Source: Hamadaea tsunoensis DSM 44101 (lineage in GTDB: Bacteria > Actinomycetota > Actinomycetes > Mycobacteriales > Micromonosporaceae). From it: a stretch of DNA of 64,000 nucleotides. The stretch covers positions 1-64,000 of the forward strand of contig NZ_AUAX01000028.1 of NCBI RefSeq assembly GCF_000428945.1. The letters are read 5' to 3'. Below the pieces are notes generated by a model. It was given only the letters and a program-made list of their open reading frames with translations, had not been told where the DNA came from and did no database searches. Made by a program: the position numbers and the translations under genes. Below are positions 17,052 through 25,529 of the stretch, in pieces. Numbering within the stretch: position 1 is the stretch's first letter; every line of letters begins with the position of its first letter.

Positions 17052-18301
17052 CAGCCGGCCACGTGGCCCGCGAGGTGGCCCGCGAGGTGGCCCACGATCT
17101 CGCGGGCGTCGTCCTCGATGCCGTAGAGGAACGTCGACTTGCGGCGGCGCAGCACGGGCAGGCCGAGCGCGTACAGGCCGGGGCTGGCCGCGCTGTCGAC
17201 GACACCGCCCTCGTGGCGCAGCCGGCCCCGGCCGTCGAGCACGGGCACGTCGAGCCACGCGTAGTCGGGCCGGTAGCCGGTCGCCCAGACGATCGTGCGG
17301 ATCTCGCCGGAGCCGAGGTCGAGCTGCAGCCGCGCCGATTCCGGTACGCCGGTCGGCGCGTACGGGTCGGGCGCGTCCGCCGCGGCGCCGGTCCGCTCCG
17401 CCCATTCGTCGAATGTGGACAGCAGTCGCCGCATCTTGAGATCCGCCAGGGAGAACACGTTGCGCAGCCCGCCGGAGAACAGCGCCCGGCCGTCGCGCAG
17501 GGCGGCCCAGCGGCCGACGAGCTCGACCCCGTCCGCGACCAGCGCGTTGAGGTCGAGCGTACGCCGTTCGGGCGTACCGGCCAGCTGCGGCGAGGGCAGC
17601 CGGCGGGCCCGGTCGAGGTCGTCGAGCTCGTCGAAGCGCTGGTCCCACACGCCCGACGCCGCCATCCACCACAGGACGTCCCGGCCGCGGTAGAGGCGCG
17701 GCAGGCGTACGTGCTCCCCCACCGACAGCACGACCGGCCGCCCCGACCGCCGGATCTCGTCCGCCAGCTGTACGCCGGTCGCCGAGGCGCCGACGACCAG
17801 CACCCCGCCGTCGGCCAGCTGATCGGGCGCGCGGTAGTCGAACGGCGTCAGCTGGTCGACCTTCGCGGGCACCGCCGCCTGCCAGTCCGGCACCGACGGC
17901 AGGTTGCAGGCGCCGGACGCGAGGACGACCGTGCGGCAGCGGAACTCGCCGGCGGTCGTCACGACCGCGTAGCCGTCCTCCGTCCGGCGCAGCGAGGTGA
18001 CGGCGGTACCGGTGCGGACCGGCGCGGCCGAGGCGGCGGCGTACCCCGCGATGAGGTCGGCCACCTCGACCGCGGTCAGATAGCCGTCCGGGTCCGGCCC
18101 CGCGTACGCGTACCCCGGCAGGTCGGTCTGCCAGTTGGGGGTGAGCAGGCGCAGGGAGTCCCAGCGCTCGTGCCGCCAGGAGTTGGCCACCTCGCCGCGT
18201 TCGAGGACGACATGGTCGATGCCGCGGGCGGTGAGGAAGTGGCTGGCCGCCAGGCCGGCGTGGCCGGCCCCGACGACGACGGTGGTGACGTGCTCGATGA
18301 T
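17048..18301 (-). CDS. FAD/NAD(P)-binding monooxygenase (CzcO-like), ATC start likely
   Basis: About 417 residues. The FAD-binding motif VVVGAGHAGLAASH starts 8 codons after an ATC at 18301 (second ATC at 18298). The nearest GTG start (18190) would remove it, and no ATG, GTG or TTG exists between the upstream in-frame TGA and the ATC codons. GAGAGAGG sits 4 nt upstream of ATC, so ATG-to-ATC start mutation or a true ATC start is likely. A second dinucleotide motif (LVVGASATGVQLADE) and ATGYRPDYAWL identify flavin-dependent monooxygenases of the CzcO/FMO type. The C-terminus has four-residue repeats (GHLAGHLAGHVAG) from 12-bp units at 17063-17098. Confidence 0.8.
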   Translation of the reverse strand: MIEHVTTVVVGAGHAGLAASHFLTARGIDHVVLERGEVANSWRHERWDSLRLLTPNWQTDLPGYAYAGPDPDGYLTAVEVADLIAGYAAASAAPVRTGTAVTSLRRTEDGYAVVTTAGEFRCRTVVLASGACNLPSVPDWQAAVPAKVDQLTPFDYRAPDQLADGGVLVVGASATGVQLADEIRRSGRPVVLSVGEHVRLPRLYRGRDVLWWMAASGVWDQRFDELDDLDRARRLPSPQLAGTPERRTLDLNALVADGVELVGRWAALRDGRALFSGGLRNVFSLADLKMRRLLSTFDEWAERTGAAADAPDPYAPTGVPESARLQLDLGSGEIRTIVWATGYRPDYAWLDVPVLDGRGRLRHEGGVVDSAASPGLYALGLPVLRRRKSTFLYGIEDDAREIVGHLAGHLAGHVAGW

Positions 18302-18311
18302 CGGGCCTCTC

Positions 18312-18389
18312 TCAGGCGGCTTCGATTGTCAGGCGGTTTCGATCTCAGGCGATGCCGATTCAGGCGATGCCGATTCAGGCGACTTCGAC
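18312..18389. repeat. 15-17 bp repeats copying the end of osmC
   Basis: Five units begin tcaggcg: 18312-18328 (17 bp), 18329-18344 (16), 18345-18359 (15), 18360-18374 (15) and 18375-18389. The last holds the real OsmC C-terminus and stop (VEVA, TGA). Read on the coding strand, each further unit is another copy of the terminal codons plus TGA. Confidence 0.95.
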
Positions 18390-18941
18390 CGTGACGTTGG
18401 TCGGGTTGGTGAGCGCGTCGAAGACCGCCGAGCGCTTCTGCGACTGGGCGACGAGCGCCTCGATCTCCTCCGGCGTGGCGTCGGCGTCGATCGTGAAGGT
18501 GACCTTGATGTCGTTGTAGCCGTTGCGGACGTCCGGGTCGCCGAGGATGCCGCGGATGTCGTGCTGGCCCTCGACGGTGGACTCCACCGAGCGCAGCTGG
18601 ATGCCGCGGTTCTGGGCGACCGACGCGACGCCCGCGGTCAGGCAGGAGGCCAGGCCGACCAGGAGGTACTCGATCGGCGTGATGCCGTTGTCCTCGGCGG
18701 CGAACACGGCCGGGTGGTCGGCGTCGAAGACCGTCTCGGTCTTGTGGCTCTGCTCCTGGCCGAGGCCGTAGAAGTTCTGCACGCGGGTCGTGCTGTGCAC
18801 GCCGTTCTGCCACTTCGACGACGCGCGCCAGGTGAACTGGGCGGCCTCGGGCGCGCTCTTGAGCGCCTCGCGCGCGTCGAGCAGCGCCTGGACGTTCACA
18901 CCGTTCTCGGCTGTGCCACTGCTGGTGCTGACCTCGGTCAT
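18375..18941 (-). CDS. OsmC-family peroxiredoxin-like protein
   Basis: 188 residues. Conserved OsmC core: HPAVFAAEDNGITPIEYLLVGLASCLTAGV with one conserved Cys, then IDADATPEEIEALV. OsmC/Ohr enzymes reduce organic hydroperoxides using two cysteines; only the one in LASCLT is evident, so thiol peroxidase activity is uncertain. SD GAGAGGGG is 8 nt upstream of ATG. It sits between a flavin monooxygenase and the methionine operon, all sulfur-linked, with a promoter containing tatccta. Confidence 0.85.
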   Translation of the reverse strand: MTEVSTSSGTAENGVNVQALLDAREALKSAPEAAQFTWRASSKWQNGVHSTTRVQNFYGLGQEQSHKTETVFDADHPAVFAAEDNGITPIEYLLVGLASCLTAGVASVAQNRGIQLRSVESTVEGQHDIRGILGDPDVRNGYNDIKVTFTIDADATPEEIEALVAQSQKRSAVFDALTNPTNVTVEVA

Positions 18942-18975
18942 GCGATGCCCCTCTCGCCTGCCGTGCCCGGCAGGC

Positions 18976-19000
18976 TATCCTAGATTTCCTATCGGATTGC
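18976..19000. promoter_or_regulatory. Candidate shared sulfur-gene motif upstream of osmC/metX
   Basis: tatccta (18976-18982) is followed by a second CCTAT (18988-18992). It lies between the divergent osmC (start 18941) and metX (start 19039). The same heptamer in inverse orientation is in the ssu divergent promoter. Motif identity is inferred from two sites only. Confidence 0.35.
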
Positions 19001-19038
19001 AGGACTTTACACCGGCACCCACTCCGAGGACCAGGTCT

Positions 19039-20280
19039 ATGATCGCGCCCATGCCTTCCGCAACATCGCCTGCCGGCTCGGTCGGTGTGGTCGAGACGCG
19101 GTACCTGGACCTGCCACGACCTGTGCCCCTCGACTGCGGCCGGGAGCTGTCCGGCGTCCGGGTCGCGTACGAGACCTATGGCGAGCTGTCCCCCGAACGG
19201 GACAACGTCATCCTGGTCTGCCACGCCCTCAGCGGCGACGCGCACGCCGCCGGGACCGCCGCGCACGCCCCCGCCGCGAGTACGCGCGACGGCTTCGCGG
19301 CCGAGCACCGCGACGGGTCGGCCGGCAAGGCGCTCGGCTGGTGGGACGGGATGATCGGGCCGGGCAAGGCGTTCGACACCGACCGGTTCTTCGTCGTGTC
19401 GACCAACGTGCTCGGCGGCTGCCGGGGCACGACCGGCCCGTCGTCGGTCGACCCGGCGACCGGTACGCCGTACGGGCCGGACTTCCCGGTCGTCACCGTC
19501 GCCGACATGGTCCGCGCCCAGCGCGCGTTCCTCGACGAGCTCGGCATCGAGCGGCTCGCCGCGGTCGCCGGCGGCTCGCTGGGCGGCATGCAGGCGCTGG
19601 AATGGGCGGTCCGCCATCCCGATCAGGTCGACGCGATCGTGGTCATCGCCAGTACGCACGCCCTGCACACCCAGGGTGTCGCCTGGAACGCGATCGCCCG
19701 CGAGGCGATCATGCGCGACCCGGACTGGCAGGGCGGCCGCTACTACGGCACCGGCCGCAAACCGGACGCCGGCATGGGCGTGGCCCGGATGGTCGGCCAC
19801 GTCACCTACCTGTCCGCGCCCGCGCTGGCCGACAAGTTCGGTCGGCGGCTGCAGTCCGCCGACGACGTCCGCTACACCTTCACCGAGCCCGAGTACGAGG
19901 TGGAGAGCTACCTGCGCCATCAGGCGGAGGTCTTCGTCCAGCGGTTCGACGCCAACACCTACCTGCACACCTCACGGGCGCTGACGTACTTCGACCTGGC
20001 CCGCGACCACGGGGACGGCTCGCTGCTGAAGGCACTGTCCGGCATCGGGGCGCGTACGCTGCTGATCGCGTTCAGCTCCGACTGGCTGTATCCGCCGTCG
20101 GCCTCCGAGGAGATCGAGACGGCGCTGCGGGCGGCCGGCAAGCCGGTCGAGTACCACCTGATCGAGGCCCCCTACGGCCACGACTGCTTCCTGCTGGAGG
20201 AAGCTCGACAGACGCCGCTCGTCCGCCGGTTCCTGGCGGGCGGGACGACCGACCGACCATCCGGGGAGGATGCCGAGTGA
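19039..20280 (+). CDS. metX: Homoserine O-acetyltransferase
   Basis: 413 residues. Alpha/beta-hydrolase fold with nucleophile S180 in AGGSLGGMQALEWA, acid Asp in SSDWLYPP and His in YGHDCFLLE. Transfers acetyl from acetyl-CoA to homoserine for methionine synthesis. Start ATG 19039; an ATG at 19051 is also possible. Residues about 73-98 (after GDAHAAG) are a longer Ala/Arg-rich loop than in typical MetX. Its stop overlaps the GTG of metY by 4 bp, so it is translationally coupled. Confidence 0.95.
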   Translation: MIAPMPSATSPAGSVGVVETRYLDLPRPVPLDCGRELSGVRVAYETYGELSPERDNVILVCHALSGDAHAAGTAAHAPAASTRDGFAAEHRDGSAGKALGWWDGMIGPGKAFDTDRFFVVSTNVLGGCRGTTGPSSVDPATGTPYGPDFPVVTVADMVRAQRAFLDELGIERLAAVAGGSLGGMQALEWAVRHPDQVDAIVVIASTHALHTQGVAWNAIAREAIMRDPDWQGGRYYGTGRKPDAGMGVARMVGHVTYLSAPALADKFGRRLQSADDVRYTFTEPEYEVESYLRHQAEVFVQRFDANTYLHTSRALTYFDLARDHGDGSLLKALSGIGARTLLIAFSSDWLYPPSASEEIETALRAAGKPVEYHLIEAPYGHDCFLLEEARQTPLVRRFLAGGTTDRPSGEDAE

Positions 20281-21641
20281 CCGAGTCACCGACCGCAGGG
20301 CCACCGCTTGGCAGTGGGCCGCGTACGGAGGAGGCCCGCGAGTTCGGGTTCGAGACCCGGCAGCTGCACGCCGGGCAGCGGCCCGACCCGAACACCGGCG
20401 CCCGGGCGGTGCCGATCTTCCAGACCACGAGCTACGTGTTCGAGGACCCGGAATCCGCGGCGGCCTACTTCAACCTGCAGGAGTACGGCAACACGTACTC
20501 GCGCATCATGAACCCGACCGTCGCGGTGTTCGAGGAGCGCGTGGCGAGCCTCGAAGGCGGCTGCGGCGCGGTCGCCTTCGCCAGCGGCATCGCCGCCCAG
20601 GCCGCCGCGCTGTTCACCCTGCTGCAGCCGGGCGACCACGTGGTCTCGTCGTCGGCCCTGTACGGCGGAACCGTGAACCAGCTCAAGCACCTGCTGCGCA
20701 AGATGAGCGTGGAACTGTCCTGGGTGGACCCCGACGACCCGGACGCCTGGCGCGCCGCGGTACGCCCGAACACCAAGGCCTTCTTCGCCGAGACGATCGG
20801 CAACCCGGCCGGCAACGTGCTCGACATCGAGACGGTCGCGGCCATCGCGCACGAGCACGGGCTGCCGCTGATCGTCGACAACACGTTCGCCACGCCGTAC
20901 CTGTGCCGGCCGATCGAGTGGGGCGCCGACATCGTCGTGCACTCGGCGACCAAGTTCATCGGCGGACACGGCACCAGCATCGGCGGCGTGGTCGTCGAGG
21001 CGGGCACCTTCGACTGGTCCAACGGGCGCTTCCCGGTCATCGCCGAGCCGTCCCCGGCGTACCACGGGTTGCAGTTCCACGAGACCTTCGGCGCGTACGG
21101 CTATCTCATGAAACTGCGCGCGGAGACGCTGCGCGACCTGGGCGCGGCGCTGTCGCCGTTCAACGCCTTCCTGTTCCTGCAAGGGTTGGAGACGCTGTCG
21201 CTGCGGATGCAGCGGCACGTCGAGAACGCGCGGGCGGTGGCGGAGTTCCTCGCGGGCCACGACCTCGTCTCGAACGTCAGCTACGCGGGCCTGCCCGACA
21301 GCCGGTACGCGGACCTCGTGGCGAAGTACCTGCCGCTCGGGGCGGGCGCGGTGTTCTCGTTCGACTGCGCCGGCGGGCGGGACGGCGGCCAGGATCTGAT
21401 CCGCGGCGTGACCCTGTGGTCGCATCTGGCCAACGTCGGCGACGCGAAGAGCCTGATCATCCACCCGGCCAGCACCACACACCGGCAGCTGGGCGACGAC
21501 GAGCTGCGCGCGGCGGGCGTCTCCCCCGGCACCGTACGCCTGTCGGTCGGCACCGAGTCGGTCGCCGACCTGATCTGGGACCTGGAGCGGGCTTTCGCGA
21601 AGGTGGCGGCGAACATCGGCGGACGGGAGGCGGCGGCGTGA
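20277..21641 (+). CDS. metY: O-acetylhomoserine sulfhydrylase
   Basis: 454 residues of the Cys/Met-metabolism PLP family. PLP-lysine K226 in SATKFIGGHG, D201 in IVDNTFATPYL, and the MetY-specific ending SLIIHPASTTHRQLGDDELRAAGVSPGTVRLSVG. Makes homocysteine from O-acetylhomoserine and sulfide. GTG start overlaps metX stop. With the upstream sulfonate genes it could channel scavenged sulfur into methionine, provided sulfite is reduced elsewhere. Confidence 0.95.
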   Translation: MTESPTAGPPLGSGPRTEEAREFGFETRQLHAGQRPDPNTGARAVPIFQTTSYVFEDPESAAAYFNLQEYGNTYSRIMNPTVAVFEERVASLEGGCGAVAFASGIAAQAAALFTLLQPGDHVVSSSALYGGTVNQLKHLLRKMSVELSWVDPDDPDAWRAAVRPNTKAFFAETIGNPAGNVLDIETVAAIAHEHGLPLIVDNTFATPYLCRPIEWGADIVVHSATKFIGGHGTSIGGVVVEAGTFDWSNGRFPVIAEPSPAYHGLQFHETFGAYGYLMKLRAETLRDLGAALSPFNAFLFLQGLETLSLRMQRHVENARAVAEFLAGHDLVSNVSYAGLPDSRYADLVAKYLPLGAGAVFSFDCAGGRDGGQDLIRGVTLWSHLANVGDAKSLIIHPASTTHRQLGDDELRAAGVSPGTVRLSVGTESVADLIWDLERAFAKVAANIGGREAAA

Positions 21642-22156
21642 GCGGCGGAGAGCACAGCGGAGAGCACGGCGGAGAGCACAAGATCGGCGACTACCAGGAC
21701 CCGGCCACGATCCAGCGGGTGATCCACACGGCACGGACGATCGCGATCGTCGGCCTGTCCGGCAACGAGCTGCGGGCCAGCAACTTCGTCGGCTACTACC
21801 TGCAGCGGCACGGCTACCAGGTCATCCCGGTGAACCCGCGGGAGTCGGAGATCCTCGGCCAGCGCAGCTATCCCGCCCTGACCGACATCCCCGTACCCGT
21901 CGACGTGGTGAACGTGTTCCGCGCGCCGGACGCGGTCCCCGGCATCGCCGCCGACGCCGTACGCATCGGCGCCCGCGCGCTGTGGTGCCAGTTCGGGGTC
22001 GTCAACGAGGAAGGTTCGCGGATCGCGGCCGACGCCGGGCTGGACGTGGTCGTGGACCGGTGCCTGAAGATCGAGCACGCGCGCTACGCCGGCCGGATGC
22101 ACTGGCTCGGCTTCAACACGCACCGCATCACCTCGGTCCGCACCGGCCTGCAGTGA
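21638..22156 (+). CDS. CoA-binding domain protein (YccU-like)
   Basis: 172 residues, GTG start overlapping metY stop by 4 bp. CoA-binding Rossmann fold: RTIAIVGLSGNELRASNFVGYYLQRHGYQVIPVNPRESEILG, then VDVVNVFRAPDAVPG, and the MHWLG ending. Such proteins bind CoA; in actinobacteria they often follow metY, role unknown. The first 15 residues contain three GEH units from a 12-bp repeat (21643-21678), outside the conserved domain. Confidence 0.88.
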   Translation: MSGGEHSGEHGGEHKIGDYQDPATIQRVIHTARTIAIVGLSGNELRASNFVGYYLQRHGYQVIPVNPRESEILGQRSYPALTDIPVPVDVVNVFRAPDAVPGIAADAVRIGARALWCQFGVVNEEGSRIAADAGLDVVVDRCLKIEHARYAGRMHWLGFNTHRITSVRTGLQ

Positions 22157-23196
22157 TGCGCGCGGTACGCGTCGACCGGTTCGGCGGGCCGGAGGTCCTG
22201 ACCGTCGTCGACGTCCCCGAACCGGCGGTGACCGACGGCGGGCTGCTCGTCGCGGTGCGGGCCGCCGGGGTCAACTTCGCCGACACCAGCCGGATCGCGG
22301 GCACCTACCGCCCCACGCCGGAGCTGCCGTTCATCCCCGGCACCGAGGTCGTCGGCCGGACCGCGGACGGGCGGCGCGTCCTGGCGACCCTCTTCGGAGG
22401 CGGCGCGTCTGACGGCGGCGGGCCTGAGGGCAGCGGGTCCGAAGCCAGCGGTTCTGAGGACAGCAGGTCTGGGGGCAGCCGCTCCGAGGGCGGCGGGTTC
22501 GCCGAGTGGGCCGTGGTCGATCCGCGCTCCACGGTGGAGGTTCCGGCGGCGGTGCCGGACGCCGAGGCGCTCGCGCTTCTCGTGCAGGGCCTCACCGCCT
22601 GGCACATCCTGCGCAGCTGCGCCCGGATCGGTCCCGGCGAGACGGTCGTGGTCAACGCGGCGGCCGGCGGCGTCGGATCGCTGGCCGTGCAGCTGGCCCG
22701 CCATTTCGGCGCGCGACGGGTCATCGCCGTCGCGTCGACGCCCGCCAAGCGCGCCCTGGCCGCATCGCTCGGCGCGCATGCCGCCGTCGCCGCCGAACCC
22801 GACGGGTACGCCGAACGCGTCCTGGCCGCCAACGACGGCCGACCGGTGGACATCGTGCTCGACTCGGTCGGTGGGCCGACGTTCACCGCCGCCCTGGACA
22901 CGCTGGCGGATTTCGGCCGGCTGGTGACCTTCGGCAACGCCTCCCGGGCCGGGCGGCCGCCGGTCGACGCGGGCCGGCTCGCCGACCGCAACCATGCGGT
23001 CGCCGGATTCTGGCTGCGGCCCGCCCTCGCCGTCCCGGGCGCCTTCCGCGAACCCCTGTCGGCCATGTTCGACCTCGTCGCCGCCGGTACGCTGCGACCG
23101 CAGACCGGCGCGGCGTACCCGCTCGCGCAGGTGCGCCCGGCGTTCGAGGATCTGCTGGCCCGGCGGACGACGGGGAAGATCACGCTACGGCTGTGA
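22156..23196 (+). CDS. NADPH:quinone reductase-like MDR oxidoreductase
   Basis: 346 residues. N-terminal GroES-like domain (RVDRFGGPEVLTVVDVPEPAV, GVNFADTSRI, LPFIPGTEVVG) and Rossmann domain (VVNAAAGGVGSLAVQLARHFGA). No zinc ligands; quinone-reductase type. The start ATG overlaps the previous stop by 1 bp, fourth gene of the metX operon. Residues 83-112 are a Gly/Ser/Glu-rich repeat insertion in the catalytic domain, where other members have a short turn, right before the FAEWAVV strand. Confidence 0.9.
   Translation: MRAVRVDRFGGPEVLTVVDVPEPAVTDGGLLVAVRAAGVNFADTSRIAGTYRPTPELPFIPGTEVVGRTADGRRVLATLFGGGASDGGGPEGSGSEASGSEDSRSGGSRSEGGGFAEWAVVDPRSTVEVPAAVPDAEALALLVQGLTAWHILRSCARIGPGETVVVNAAAGGVGSLAVQLARHFGARRVIAVASTPAKRALAASLGAHAAVAAEPDGYAERVLAANDGRPVDIVLDSVGGPTFTAALDTLADFGRLVTFGNASRAGRPPVDAGRLADRNHAVAGFWLRPALAVPGAFREPLSAMFDLVAAGTLRPQTGAAYPLAQVRPAFEDLLARRTTGKITLRL
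22402..22491 (+). repeat. 15-bp x6 repeat inside the quinone reductase gene
   Basis: Six in-frame 15-bp units, diverged, encode GASDG, GGPEG, SGSEA, SGSED, SRSGG and SRSEG. The surrounding residues on both sides are conserved. Confidence 0.9.
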
Positions 23197-23269
23197 TCCT
23201 GGCTCTCCGGTCCGATGTGTGGGTTGCGCACGTCGGGGACAGGGCAAGATCCTTCATCATCAGGATTCT

Positions 23270-23654
23270 TTGTCCCGGGTTCGTCGATCTCGCCTCCGCT
23301 CCTCACGCGGGAGACCGCTCCGGCCTCTCCGCTTCGCTCCGAGGCCTCCACTGCCAGGTGAGTGGGGCGACGCATCGTCCGCCGTCGCCCGGTCGCCGTT
23401 TCACCTCAACCTGCGTGGTCCCGTCCCTGCCGGGCTTTGTCGCGACTGTCCGCTGTGCGCGATGGGCATATCTGCGACATGATCAAGGCCGGGGTGGCGC
23501 GAGACCGGCGGGGGTGGGGGTGAAACGGCGACCGGACCGCGGTGGATGATGCTTCGCCCCAGAAACCTGGCAGTGGAGTCCCCGGAGCGCAGCGATAGGG
23601 GCGCAACGGTCTCCCGCGCGAGGAGCGGAAGTGAGATCGACGAACCCGGGACAA
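23270..23654. repeat. Long inverted repeat element, copy 2 (136-bp arms)
   Basis: Left arm 23270-23405 and right arm 23519-23654 are reverse complements with scattered mismatches; the outer 48 bp (ttgtcccgggttcgtcgatc...) match best. The loop is 113 nt. The whole gap, 23197-23724, lies between the convergent quinone reductase and APC permease and holds no gene. The right arm is also shared with 12292-12406. A transcript would fold into a very long hairpin. Confidence 0.9.
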
Positions 23655-23724
23655 AATGACCTTGATCTTGGTCCAGCCACACACACATGCAGGTGAAGAG
23701 CCATGATTCGGGTTGTGATCCTGC

Positions 23725-25197
23725 CTATGACCGGTCGGTGCTGTAGTTGGGGTCGGTGACGAGCCGGCTCTTGCGCACGCCGTAGGCGAAGTAGACGACG
23801 AGTCCGATGAGCATCCAGATCCCGAACCGCAACCAGGTCAGCGCCGGCAGGTTGAGCATCAGGTAGAACGATGCGAGGACGGCCAGGACCGGCACGACCG
23901 GTACGCCCGGCGTACGGAACGCCCGTCGCAGGTCCGGCCGCTTGCGGCGCAGCACCAGCACGCCGATCGCCACCAGGATGAAGGCGAACAGCGTACCGAT
24001 GTTGACCAGTTCGGCGAGTTCGCTCAACGGGATGAAGACCGACAGCAGCGCCACGACGGCTCCGGTGATGAGAGTCGTGCGGATCGGCGTACCGAAGCGC
24101 GGGTTGACCTTCGAGAACTGGCGCGGCAGCAGACGGTCGCGGCTCATGGCGAAGAAGACGCGGCTCTGGCCCAGCATGAGGATCATCATGACCGTGGTGA
24201 GGCCGAGGATGGCGCCGATGGAGATGATGGTCGCGAACCCGGGGCGGCCGACCGAGCGGAACGCCTCGGCCAGCGGGGCGTCGACGCTGAGCTCGTTGTA
24301 CTTCACCATGCCGGTGACCACCAGGGAGACCGCCACGTAGAGCGCCGTGCAGACGGCGAGCGAGCCCAGGATGCCGATCGGCACGTCGCGCTGCGGGCGC
24401 TTGGTCTCCTCCGCGGCGGTGGCCACGATGTCGAACCCGATGAAGGCGAAGAAGACCAGCGCGGCGGCGGTGAAGATGCCGCTCACCCCGAACGAGCCGG
24501 GCGCGAAACCGAGATCCTGCAGCAGGCTGGGCGTGCTCGTGGCGCCGCCGGCGCCCGTCGAGCCCGCGGGCGGGATGAACGGCGAGTAGTTCGACGCCTT
24601 GACGTAGAACAGGCCGGCGATGATGACGAACAGGACGATGCCCACCTTGATCACGACCATCGTGATGTTGACCCGCGAGGAGAGCTTGATGCCGAGGCAC
24701 AGCACGAGGGTCAGGATCGCGATGATCACCGCCGCGACGAGATTGTGCCCGCCCCCGTACGCCCACGCCGGAATCGTCACGCCGGCGGACTTCATCAGGT
24801 CCGCGAAGTAGGTCGACCACCCGACCGCGACCGTGCTGGCGCCGAGCGCGAGCTCCAGGATCAGGTCCCAGCCGATGATCCACGCGATGATCTCACCCAG
24901 GCTCGCGTAGGAGAACGTGTACGCCGACCCCGCGACCGGGACGGTGCTGGCGAACTCGGCGTAGCACAGGGCCGCCAGGGCACACGCGATGCCGGCGAAG
25001 ACGAACGACAGCGCGACCGCCGGACCGGCCTGGACACCGGCGGCCTTGCCGGTGAGGACGAAGATGCCGGTGCCGATGATCACCCCGACGCCGAACACGG
25101 TCAGGTCGACCGGGCCGAGCCGCTTGCGCAGCCGGTGTTCCGGCTCCTCGGTGTCCGCGATCGACTGCTCGATGCTCTTGGTACGCCAGACGTTCAT
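23725..25197 (-). CDS. APC-family amino acid permease
   Basis: 490 residues with about 12-14 transmembrane segments. The N-terminal RKRLGPVDLTVFGVGVIIGTGIFVLTG block and CYAEFASTVPVAGSAYTFSYASLGE block are typical of cationic amino acid transporters (CAT/YhdG type) of the APC family. SD AGGAGGG is 6 nt upstream of ATG. Imports or exchanges amino acids across the cytoplasmic membrane; specific substrate unknown. Confidence 0.9.
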   Translation of the reverse strand: MNVWRTKSIEQSIADTEEPEHRLRKRLGPVDLTVFGVGVIIGTGIFVLTGKAAGVQAGPAVALSFVFAGIACALAALCYAEFASTVPVAGSAYTFSYASLGEIIAWIIGWDLILELALGASTVAVGWSTYFADLMKSAGVTIPAWAYGGGHNLVAAVIIAILTLVLCLGIKLSSRVNITMVVIKVGIVLFVIIAGLFYVKASNYSPFIPPAGSTGAGGATSTPSLLQDLGFAPGSFGVSGIFTAAALVFFAFIGFDIVATAAEETKRPQRDVPIGILGSLAVCTALYVAVSLVVTGMVKYNELSVDAPLAEAFRSVGRPGFATIISIGAILGLTTVMMILMLGQSRVFFAMSRDRLLPRQFSKVNPRFGTPIRTTLITGAVVALLSVFIPLSELAELVNIGTLFAFILVAIGVLVLRRKRPDLRRAFRTPGVPVVPVLAVLASFYLMLNLPALTWLRFGIWMLIGLVVYFAYGVRKSRLVTDPNYSTDRS

Positions 25198-25349
25198 GGC
25201 GCCCTCCTCACGTCAATCCCCACATCGGTTCCCGTGCCGCATCAGCTCCGGTGCCGCGGCCGTACCCGGGTGCCGATACCCCGCGCTTCTACCCCGCACC
25301 TCGGTCGGAAAACTCCATTCTGGAGGTGATCATCGCGAACGTCCCGATA

Positions 25350-25529
25350 TCGGGCGTATTCATCATGGGCGTGTTCCTCTCGGGCGTGTTCACCTCAGGC
25401 GTGTTCACCTCAGGCATGTTCGGCTCAGGCATGCTCACCTCAGGACTGCTCGGCTCAGGCGTGTTCGGCTCAGGCATGCTCACCTCAGGCATGTTCGGCT
25501 CAGGCATGTTCGCCTCGGGCGTGCTCGCC
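25350..25529. repeat. 15-bp x12 array at and beyond the LysR stop codon
   Basis: Twelve consecutive units of tcaggcatgttcggc type fill 25350-25529, all exactly 15 bp. The unit 25500-25514 contains the real LysR stop; ten units lie downstream and most repeat the stop triplet in the same register (on the coding strand, GAACATGCCTGAGCC). This fills most of the 302-bp gap before the APC permease. Confidence 0.95.

Noticed and set aside
18076..19968. A 630-codon minus frame opposite osmC/metX
   Set aside because: No domain wording; it is a shadow of metX and of the flavin monooxygenase in the wrong frame.
23401..23688. Short reading frames in the inverted repeat element
   Set aside because: Two near-identical frames appear because the arms are palindromic copies; no coding wording.
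25350..25529. Possible CRISPR array
   Set aside because: Units are 15 bp, contiguous, without spacers of constant size, and no cas genes are nearby.
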